Below, piece by piece: positions 27,404-34,712 of a DNA stretch of 64,000 nucleotides. The notes beneath the pieces were generated by a model. It was not told the origin of the DNA and did not search any database. It saw nothing but the letters and a program-made list of their open reading frames with translations. Each line of letters starts with the position of its first letter. The first letter of the stretch is position 1. A program made the position numbers and the translations under genes. The DNA is from Candidatus Poribacteria bacterium. Lineage in GTDB: Bacteria > Poribacteria > WGA-4E > GCA-2687025. The stretch is from NCBI GenBank assembly GCA_018644665.1, contig JABGQA010000094.1:124001-188000 (forward strand), read 5' to 3'.

Positions 27404-29259
27404 TTCTCGCGCGCGCGATTGCCAACGACACGCGGACCCGCTGGCTAGCGGCGACCGTCGCGTGGTTGGTCGTCTGCACGACGCCCGTCTGGACCGGCGC
27501 GGATGCTGGTCCTGGGAGCGTGTACGCCCGCGTACCGTTCCGGTCGCCGTCTGAGCTCCTGCCGCTCTTAGACGCGGGAGCCCGTGTGCGACACCTGTCG
27601 TCGGGGTGGGGGTTGCTCGAACTCCCGGCCGCCGACGCTCACAGGCTCCCCACGCGTAGCGAACTGATCGCCCCGTCGCGGCCAGACTACCGCTACGCCT
27701 GGGTAACGCTGCCCGCAGCCCTGGACGATGGCGCCGAACTCCTGTGGACGTGGCGGCGATACGGCCTCGTGGGCATGCCGCGCGAGCTAGCCTGGCGCTT
27801 GCCCAAGATAGGCTCTCCGCATCACTCGGTGCCTCTCGGCGACTACGCGCGCGAAGCGCTCGCCGACTTATGGAGCTTCCGAGCCCCGTCCGCTCCCTCT
27901 GCGCAAATCGACGTCGCCCGCCGCGTGAAGACCGAATTCGACATGGCGCGCTGGCTGGCGACGGTGGACGCGTTGGCGGACAACGGAGGGCTGCGAAGCC
28001 GCTTCGCGTTCCGGGTCCGCGACGCAGAGGTGTTTGACGGGAGTCCCATACCGGACGATGCCGCCGACGTCGCCGCCGACTGGGTCGCCCGTGAGCTGCG
28101 TTCCTACGGGTACGACGTCGGACAGGACACGTTCCTGCACACGCGGTTTGCCACGCTGAACGAGAAGTTCGCCGACTTCCACATGCGGAACGTCGTGGCC
28201 GAGAAGCCGGGGGTCGGCCCGAGCCGCCACCGCACGCTGCTGCTTACCGCACACTACGACAGCATCGCCTCCCGGACCGACGGGTGGGACACCGACTGGC
28301 GAGATCTCGCGGCCCCGGGTGCGAACGACAACGCGGGCGGTGTGGCGACTGTGCTTGAGGCAGCGCGCATCTTCGCTGGCATGGACTTCGCCTTCACGGT
28401 GAGGTTCGTCCTGTTCTCTGGCGAGGAACTGGGGCTCTTTGGGAGCCGACACTTTGCGCGCGCCGCCCGCGAGAGCGGGGAAGATATCGTCGGCGTCATC
28501 AACATGGATATGATTGGCCATGAGGCCGACGGGGCTTTCGATCTGCACGTCGTGGGGAACCACCAGTCCGAGTGGCTGCTGCGGGAGGCCGAGGCGATCG
28601 CAGCTAGTCTCGACACGCCGCTGACGCTGTTCCCTGAGATCGACCCGGATCTGGTGTTCAGCGACCACGCGCCGTTCTGGGGACAGGGGTACAGCGCACT
28701 CATCTTCTCGGAGGAAGATGCGCTCGACACGCCGGAGTTTTCGCCGGTGTACCACATGAGCGAGGACACGCCCGACAACATCAACGTGGCCTACGCCTCG
28801 GAAACCGCGAGTGTCATCGTCGCCGTTGCGGCTGCCGTCGCCCGGCCCGTCACGGGAACCGCGCCCGTCGCTGTACCGATCGAGGAGCAGGTTCGCGTGA
28901 TGGGGGCGTCCGCTTTCCCGAACCCGTTCGTCGTCGGGCCGGACAGGCCGGTCAGCGTCCAATACCAGCTCAATCGGCCGGCGGACGTCCGCCTGGATGT
29001 GTACGGCGTCGACGGACGTAGCGTCTTCTCGTCGGGACGCGATTCCCCCTCGCCGAGTGGGCAGACAGGCCTGAACCCCCCGGTCGTGTGGGACGGTCAC
29101 GATCGGCACGGCTCCCCGGTCGCGCCCGGGCTGTACGTGGTCCACATCGTCGCGACGGACGCATCGGGAGGCGTGTCCAGGCGTGCGCTTCGTCTGTTCG
29201 TGGCTGCCGACGAGTCGGCCTTGGACGGGTTCCGCGGCCCCCTTACCCCAGGCCCCTAG
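27400..29259 (+). CDS. M28 family zinc metallopeptidase, secreted, with FlgD-like C-terminal domain
   Basis: Predicted exported aminopeptidase, 619 aa. The start is TTG at 27400, overlapping the preceding stop, and leads into a signal segment (WLAATVAWLVVCTTPVWTGA). The M28 core has the dinuclear zinc ligands in order: TAHYDS, GANDNAGGVAT, SGEELGLFG, NMDMIGHEADG and YHMSEDTPDN. The last 110 residues (FPNPFVVGPDRPVSVQYQL, then VVWDGHDRHGSPVAPGLYVV) form a FlgD-type immunoglobulin-like module often found at the end of secreted proteins. It is the first of three adjacent peptidase genes. Confidence 0.92.
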   Translation: MILARAIANDTRTRWLAATVAWLVVCTTPVWTGADAGPGSVYARVPFRSPSELLPLLDAGARVRHLSSGWGLLELPAADAHRLPTRSELIAPSRPDYRYAWVTLPAALDDGAELLWTWRRYGLVGMPRELAWRLPKIGSPHHSVPLGDYAREALADLWSFRAPSAPSAQIDVARRVKTEFDMARWLATVDALADNGGLRSRFAFRVRDAEVFDGSPIPDDAADVAADWVARELRSYGYDVGQDTFLHTRFATLNEKFADFHMRNVVAEKPGVGPSRHRTLLLTAHYDSIASRTDGWDTDWRDLAAPGANDNAGGVATVLEAARIFAGMDFAFTVRFVLFSGEELGLFGSRHFARAARESGEDIVGVINMDMIGHEADGAFDLHVVGNHQSEWLLREAEAIAASLDTPLTLFPEIDPDLVFSDHAPFWGQGYSALIFSEEDALDTPEFSPVYHMSEDTPDNINVAYASETASVIVAVAAAVARPVTGTAPVAVPIEEQVRVMGASAFPNPFVVGPDRPVSVQYQLNRPADVRLDVYGVDGRSVFSSGRDSPSPSGQTGLNPPVVWDGHDRHGSPVAPGLYVVHIVATDASGGVSRRALRLFVAADESALDGFRGPLTPGP

Positions 29260-29271
29260 AGAGCGACCACC

Positions 29272-31326
29272 TTGCGCATTGATCTGAATTCGCGTCGGCG
29301 CGGTGTACGTGCGGTGGGGCGGATCGGCCTCGCAGCGATCGTCACGTGCGCGTTGGTCGTCGCGGCCCACGCCGTTCCTCCTCACCCCCGCCTGTGGGAA
29401 TACTCCGAGGCGTCACGCCGGCTGTACGCTCAGAACGCGCCAGACCCAGTGCGCGTGGCACCGCAGATTCAGCCCGATGGGATCGAGTACGTCCTCGTGC
29501 TGCGGGTCGACTTCGCGGACCAGCGGGGAGAACGGACGCGAGCGGAGTTGGACCGCCTGCTGTTCGCAGAGGGGACCCCGTCGCTCGCGTCGTACTACGC
29601 CGAAGCGTCGTATGGCGCGATGGATATTCAGCCAGGGCCGAGCGGAGGGAGTCTCCCCCGCGGCGACAGTTGGTACCGCATGCCCGACGACATGCCCGTA
29701 TACGGTAGCGGGCGCGTTGAGAACATTACCGGCATGAGGGCCCTGGTGCGTGACGCGTGCAACGCCGCGAACGCGGACGTGAACTTCGCGGACTACGATA
29801 GGGATGGCGACGGCGTCGTCGATCATCTCATCATTCTGCACGCTGGCAACGACGAGGCGTCGTCCGGCGTGCCGGACGACATCTGGTCCGTGCTCGTGCC
29901 GGATGTGGGACGGCTGTGGGACGGGGTCCGTGTCGGCGCGGCGATGCTCATAGGCGAGGAGCCGAGCAGCGAAACACCGCATATTGGCGTCTGGTTCCAC
30001 GAGTTCTTCCACGACTTCGGGGCTCCTGAGGCGTACGCGACCGGCGTCTACGTGGGCGCCAGTGACACGAAGTTCGGCCTGATGGGTCTGTACGGCCCGT
30101 ACCAGGGAGGCGCGGATCGTAACGGCACGGCGCCCGCTCACATCAGCGGCTATCTGAAGTGGGACTTCGACGGCGTCCCCGAGAATGGTAGGCACGGGTG
30201 GATCACCCCAGTCGAGATAGACACGAACACCATCGGGTTCACCGTTCCCGCGTTCTCCATGCCCGGCGGCCTGCCGCCTGTCTACAAGATTGATCTCCCC
30301 GGGACGGGCGGCAAGGAGTTCTTCTTGATCGAGAACCGGGAACGCGACGTCGGGGCCATGTTCGACACGGCCATCCCCGACGAGGGGCTGCTCATATGGC
30401 ACGTCGACGAGAGCATCCCGCGACCGGCGTCCACGGTTGCGGCTAGGTTGTGGCTCGAGAACCCCGCCGACCCCTTCCACAGGTACGTCCAAGACGACAT
30501 CACGGAGGACGCTGCGTACGCTGCCGAGGACCGGCAGACGGCGTTCACCCCGTCGACCGAGCCGAACTCTTCAACGACGGACGGTGGGCCCACCGGCATC
30601 TCGATCCTCGGCATCAGCGATAGCGGTGACCCGATGACGTTCGACATCTTCTTCGGAGACACGTACGAGCCGAACGACACGCTGGCGACCGCATTCCCGC
30701 TGCGTGTCGGAGAGAAGTACGATTCGTTTATCTTCGACGCGGCCGACACGATCGACCTGTACGCCCTACGGTTCGACAGTGGCGACCGCACGCGCATCAC
30801 GGCGCGCTATGCGGAGGACGCCGCCGTCGCTGTCGTCCTCACGACACGCGCCGGTCGGGAGGTCACGCGGGGGACGTCGCGACGCATCGACGATGGCCGA
30901 GAGACAGTGCTGCTGTACGAGGCGCGCAGCAGCGAGGAGTTGATACTGCGTGTCACGGCAGGGGGCGGCGTGTTCCCCGTCGCATACTCCATCGAAGTCG
31001 CGGCCGAGCCGGAGGCGCCAGTGACGCCACCGCTCTTCGTGGGGCTGAACGTGTATCCAAACCCCGTCCGGCCCGGAGCCGATCTGCGCGTGAGCGTCGC
31101 CTTCGACGGACCCGGTCTCGACTCCGTGAGGATGGAGACCTTCACCGCATCGGGCGACCGCGTGGCGCAGGCAGACACTCAAGACATCGCGACGGGCGAC
31201 GTCACGATCGCCTTGGCCGCGGACAACGCAGGGAGGCCGCTCGCCCCCGGCGTGTATTTCGTCCTCATCACCGCCACGCGCGCAGGCCAAATTGCTAAGC
31301 GCCTTGCGAAGTTCGCAGTCGAATGA
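29272..31326 (+). CDS. M6 family metallopeptidase (immune inhibitor A-like), secreted
   Basis: Predicted exported zinc protease, 684 aa. A TTG start leads into a signal peptide (RIGLAAIVTCALVVAAHA). The catalytic motif is HEFFHDFGAPEAY, an HExxH zincin site, and FADYDRDGDGVVDHLIILHAG is a typical M6 calcium/Asp-rich region. LIENRERDVG and GLLIWHVDE are further family signatures. The C-terminus (VYPNPVRPGADLRVSV, then RPLAPGVYFVLITATRAG) is a FlgD or sorting-domain-like beta module similar to the one on the M28 neighbour. Its stop overlaps the next gene's start by four bases (ATGA). Confidence 0.92.
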   Translation: MRIDLNSRRRGVRAVGRIGLAAIVTCALVVAAHAVPPHPRLWEYSEASRRLYAQNAPDPVRVAPQIQPDGIEYVLVLRVDFADQRGERTRAELDRLLFAEGTPSLASYYAEASYGAMDIQPGPSGGSLPRGDSWYRMPDDMPVYGSGRVENITGMRALVRDACNAANADVNFADYDRDGDGVVDHLIILHAGNDEASSGVPDDIWSVLVPDVGRLWDGVRVGAAMLIGEEPSSETPHIGVWFHEFFHDFGAPEAYATGVYVGASDTKFGLMGLYGPYQGGADRNGTAPAHISGYLKWDFDGVPENGRHGWITPVEIDTNTIGFTVPAFSMPGGLPPVYKIDLPGTGGKEFFLIENRERDVGAMFDTAIPDEGLLIWHVDESIPRPASTVAARLWLENPADPFHRYVQDDITEDAAYAAEDRQTAFTPSTEPNSSTTDGGPTGISILGISDSGDPMTFDIFFGDTYEPNDTLATAFPLRVGEKYDSFIFDAADTIDLYALRFDSGDRTRITARYAEDAAVAVVLTTRAGREVTRGTSRRIDDGRETVLLYEARSSEELILRVTAGGGVFPVAYSIEVAAEPEAPVTPPLFVGLNVYPNPVRPGADLRVSVAFDGPGLDSVRMETFTASGDRVAQADTQDIATGDVTIALAADNAGRPLAPGVYFVLITATRAGQIAKRLAKFAVE

Positions 31327-32240
31327 GCCTCGCGCCCAACGACACTATCACGGCGATACCCGGCATACGTGTCGGCCACGCGACGGACGCGCGCGCGGCC
31401 ACGGGCTGCACTGTCGTGCTCTGCGAGGCCGGCGCGGTCGCTGGCGTCGACGTCCGGGGGTCCGCGCCGGGCACGCGGGAAACCGACGCCATTCGGCCGG
31501 GCCGGCTCGTACGCGAGGCGCACGGCATCCTTCTGACGGGAGGAAGCGCGTTCGGACTCGACGCTGCGGGCGGCGTTATGCGGTATCTCGAGGAGCGTGG
31601 CGTCGGGTACGCCGTGGGATCGGCGCGCGTGCCAATCGTCCCGGCTGCAGTCATCTTCGACCTGGGGGTCGGCGACGGCGCGACGAGGCCCGATGCAACG
31701 ATGGGCTACGCGGCCTGTCAGGCCGCCGCCACGGGGCCCGTCCCAGTGGGGCGCGTCGGCGCGGGCGCGGGCGCCACGGTCGGCAAAGCGCGCGGCTGCG
31801 TCAGTTCGCCGGGCGGCGTACGCTCGGCGGTCGCCTTCGAGGGCTCCGGCCTCATCGTCGGCGCGGTCGTCGTTGTGAACGCCGTTGGTAACGTCCTCGG
31901 GCCGGACGGCGTCGTAGTTGCCGGCGCGCGGGATACGGAATCCGGGGCCTTCGTCGATGTGACGCCTCACGCGGCGGCAGCGGCCGCTGGGGCGAACACC
32001 ACGATCGGCGTCGTCGCGACGAACGCGACGCTCGATCCCGCCGAGGCCGCCCGCGTCGCATACATGGCCCACGACGGCCTCGCCCGGGCCATCCGGCCGG
32101 CACACACCCTCTACGACGGCGACACCCTCTTCGCGTTGGCGACTGGCGCCGTCGCGGCAGATGCCAACTTGGCCGGCATCATCGCCGCCGACGTGGTCGC
32201 GGCCGCCATCGTCCGCGCAGTCGAAACGGCCGCCGTGTAA
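31323..32240 (+). CDS. P1 family peptidase (DmpA-type aminopeptidase/D-esterase)
   Basis: N-terminal nucleophile-type, self-processing peptidase of family S58, 305 aa. Family sequence is seen at AIPGIRVGHATDARAATGCT, GSAPGTRETD, GILLTGGSAFGLDAAGGV and in the segment ANTTIGVVATNATLDP around the expected cleavage/nucleophile site. No signal peptide is visible, so it is probably cytoplasmic, unlike the two upstream peptidases. It is translationally coupled to the M6 gene. Together the three could act in protein or peptide degradation for nutrition (inference). Confidence 0.93.
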   Translation: MSLAPNDTITAIPGIRVGHATDARAATGCTVVLCEAGAVAGVDVRGSAPGTRETDAIRPGRLVREAHGILLTGGSAFGLDAAGGVMRYLEERGVGYAVGSARVPIVPAAVIFDLGVGDGATRPDATMGYAACQAAATGPVPVGRVGAGAGATVGKARGCVSSPGGVRSAVAFEGSGLIVGAVVVVNAVGNVLGPDGVVVAGARDTESGAFVDVTPHAAAAAAGANTTIGVVATNATLDPAEAARVAYMAHDGLARAIRPAHTLYDGDTLFALATGAVAADANLAGIIAADVVAAAIVRAVETAAV

Positions 32241-32252
32241 CCCCGTATGCGT

Positions 32253-32281
32253 TTGTTGGCCCAACTCGCCTGGTATAGAAT
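32253..32281 (+). promoter_or_regulatory. Probable promoter of AI-2E family transporter gene
   Basis: TTGTTG (32253-32258), 17-bp spacer, TAGAAT (32276-32281), embedded in TGGTATAGAATGCTGT. It lies 53 bp before the GTG start at 32335. Confidence 0.45.
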
Positions 32282-32334
32282 GCTGTCGCGCCTGTCCTCT
32301 GCCGCCGTGTCGAGCCCTTACCGGAACCACTCCT

Positions 32335-33957
32335 GTGCCTGACCCCGAGGATCAGCCAGCGGACAGCGCGCGCGATGCCATCGCGCCTCCGTCGACGGCG
32401 CGAGAGATCGCTGCGATCGTCGCGCTTCTGCTCGGCGTGGTGTGGGTCGCGTTTGCTCTGGCTCCCCGCGATGGCGACGCCGCGATTCCCGCTCTTGTCC
32501 ACCCAATGGTCGCGGTCGGCCTACTGTTCTTCCTATTCCCGTTCCGCCGACGCGTTGCATCCTCGCGCGGAGTTGTTGCCGTTCTAGCCGTCATTGTGGT
32601 TTGGCTGGCGGCGCGGATGTCCATCGTCTGGGCCCCGTTCGTCGGCGCGTTCGTGCTCACGTACCTGCTCCGCTTCCTGTCGGCCGAATTGCAGACGATC
32701 CGACTGCCCGGAGGCCGCGCGATCCATCTCTCGAGCAGGACGGCCAACTACACGATCCTGGCGGCCATCCTTGGATTCCTCGCGCTAAGCGTCTTCGTCA
32801 TCGTGCCGGGGTTTGTGGCCCAGGTGGTGCAGTTGGTTGATGGCGCCCGCGTGGCATACGTCCGCGGCCTGCTGTACCAGTCGGCAGACGTGCCCGTGTC
32901 CGACCTGGAATCCCAAGTGGCCGGTGGCGGCGCTCCGCTGCTGGCAGACCCACTCGAAGTCACGGGCGGCGTGGTGCTCGCCTCGGGCGCCGTCGTGACG
33001 GTCGACATGCTTACGCGGCTGCGTGCGGCCGGCGTCGAACGGGTGCCAATCCAGACCGAGGCCTACCTGGTCGAATTGTATGAGGAGGCCGACTGGCTGC
33101 GCGACTTCGTAGAGGAAGGCGCTCGGTCCGACGGCATATCCAAATCGGTCATTGACAGCAGTCGCACATGGCTGGACGCCGGCATCGCCCGGTTGGACGA
33201 CGTATTCGGCGCCATCCTGGGCGGCACGGGACAGCTCCTGTCCGGCGCCGTTGGCTTCCTCGCGACCACCGTGTTCACCCTCATTGTGCTGAGCTACCTC
33301 ATACGCTCCTACGACAATTACCTCGGCGCCGCGCTGCTGCTGTTCCCGGTGACGTCCTGGGAACGCATCCGGCACGTGGCGAGCGGCGTCGACGAGAGCC
33401 TCCAGGCATTCCTGCGAGGCCAGTTCATCATTGTCCTCGCGATCGCGGCCCTTTCAGCCGCCGCCTACGGGTTGTGCGGCATCCCATTTGCGCTGCTGAT
33501 GGGCGTCATCGGCGGCTTGCTGAATACGATCCCGAACGTCGGCCCTGCGCTTGCCGGCATCGTCGCGGCCGGAGCGCTGCTTGTGGGGGCAGTCACTGGG
33601 CTGCAGCCGGACATCCTCCTCTTCATCGAAGCTCCCGGGATCAAGGGGTTCTTCATCCGGGCGATGCTCATTCCCGTTGCGATCTTCACGGTGCAATCCG
33701 TGGACAACGCGTTCATATCCCCTCGCGTGATGAGCCGCGCGGTCAGCGTCGACCCGCTGATGATCCTCGCGTCCGTGCTGCTCGGGGGTACGATATTCGG
33801 GTTCTGGGGCGTGTTGCTGGCCATCCCCGGGCTGGTGGTCGTCAAAGCCGTCTGGGAGAATTGGGATGCCGCGCCGGGGACCGGGCCGTCGCCGTCGGCC
33901 CACGCTCCGCAGGGCCCTTCGGACGACGAGGCGAGCGCCCTAGACGATCTGTTCTAG
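32335..33957 (+). CDS. AI-2E family transporter (TqsA/UPF0118-like permease)
   Basis: Polytopic inner-membrane protein of 540 aa. Hydrophobic segments occur at IAAIVALLLGVVWVAFAL, then ILAAILGFLALSVFVIVPG and, in the C-terminal half, AIAALSAAAYGLCGIPFALLMGVIGGLLNTIPNVGP, which is the family's hallmark, plus SVLLGGTIFGFWGVLLAIPG. A hydrophilic stretch of about 150 residues lies between the two membrane halves. Substrates of the family vary (AI-2, sodium/proton, quorum molecules), so none is assigned. Its TAG shares a CTAG with the convergent neighbour's stop. Confidence 0.91.
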   Translation: MPDPEDQPADSARDAIAPPSTAREIAAIVALLLGVVWVAFALAPRDGDAAIPALVHPMVAVGLLFFLFPFRRRVASSRGVVAVLAVIVVWLAARMSIVWAPFVGAFVLTYLLRFLSAELQTIRLPGGRAIHLSSRTANYTILAAILGFLALSVFVIVPGFVAQVVQLVDGARVAYVRGLLYQSADVPVSDLESQVAGGGAPLLADPLEVTGGVVLASGAVVTVDMLTRLRAAGVERVPIQTEAYLVELYEEADWLRDFVEEGARSDGISKSVIDSSRTWLDAGIARLDDVFGAILGGTGQLLSGAVGFLATTVFTLIVLSYLIRSYDNYLGAALLLFPVTSWERIRHVASGVDESLQAFLRGQFIIVLAIAALSAAAYGLCGIPFALLMGVIGGLLNTIPNVGPALAGIVAAGALLVGAVTGLQPDILLFIEAPGIKGFFIRAMLIPVAIFTVQSVDNAFISPRVMSRAVSVDPLMILASVLLGGTIFGFWGVLLAIPGLVVVKAVWENWDAAPGTGPSPSAHAPQGPSDDEASALDDLF

Positions 33958-34712
33958 CGCAGACCGGCCCACGCGTGACGGGCCCACAGCACGCGGATGG
34001 CGATTAGACCCGCTCCGATCGCGCTCCACCCCAGCGCGTGCGCGGCCGGATGTGCGAGTCGCACCCCGTAGTCGGCATACGGAAGGGCGCCATACAGGGC
34101 CGCGACCCAGAAGATGTTCTGGCGACCCAGCGCCGACAGCACCCCAGCGCCGGGATTCACGAGGACGGCTATCTCCAAGGAGCCCCGGCTGTGCTCGACC
34201 ACCGCAGGCGCCCACAGGAACGCGCTCAGACCCAGAGCCCATAGGACCGACCCGTACGCGAGCGCTAGCCTGCGTGCGTGCACGAGGGCTTCGACCCAGA
34301 TCGCGACTCCAGCCGCGGCGACGAGCGTCGCGGCGAGGACAGCGTGCGCGAGTGTCACCTGAATCAGCGTCGACTTCGTCCACAGCGACCAGACCAGCGT
34401 TGCCACGAGACCGCATCCCCACACGATCAGTAGGGGGAGCACATCGCGCCACACCGCCCGGCCGTGCATCGAGAGCGGCTCGTGTGGCATGCCCGACCGA
34501 CAAGACGACCAGACGCGCAGGCGTGCGGCGACGCGGGCGCCGAGCCAAAGGCCGCCGAACACCGCGCCGAGCACGCCGCCGACGGTAGACACGGTTAGCG
34601 GCGAGCCCACCTGAATGGGGCCAACGACCAAGTGGAAGGTCGCGAGTAGCAGGATGTGCAGGAGCGCGAACCGGGCGACGCGCCCCGTAGCGGTTCGCGA
34701 GGCGGGGGACAC
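33954..34712 (-). CDS. Integral membrane protein of unknown function
   Basis: A 252-aa protein with about six or seven hydrophobic segments (FALLHILLLATFHLVVG, VGGVLGAVFGGLWLG, VLPLLIVWGCGLVATLVW, AVLAATLVAAAGVAIWV, LWALGLSAFLWAPAVV, ALGWSAIGAGLIAI). The segment VLVNPGAGVLSALGRQNIFWVAAL faintly resembles ABC-2 type permeases, but no ATPase is adjacent and I cannot assign a family. The GTG at 34712 shares one base with the stop of the upstream toroid/CARDB gene (TAGTG), indicating coupling. The track extension to 34997 is an antisense-like artefact within that gene. Confidence 0.65.
   Translation of the reverse strand: MSPASRTATGRVARFALLHILLLATFHLVVGPIQVGSPLTVSTVGGVLGAVFGGLWLGARVAARLRVWSSCRSGMPHEPLSMHGRAVWRDVLPLLIVWGCGLVATLVWSLWTKSTLIQVTLAHAVLAATLVAAAGVAIWVEALVHARRLALAYGSVLWALGLSAFLWAPAVVEHSRGSLEIAVLVNPGAGVLSALGRQNIFWVAALYGALPYADYGVRLAHPAAHALGWSAIGAGLIAIRVLWARHAWAGLR

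Noticed and set aside
27868-29385. 505-aa minus-strand ORF antisense to the M28 peptidase
   Set aside because: Shadow ORF; His/Arg/Val-rich composition typical of antisense GC-rich frames.
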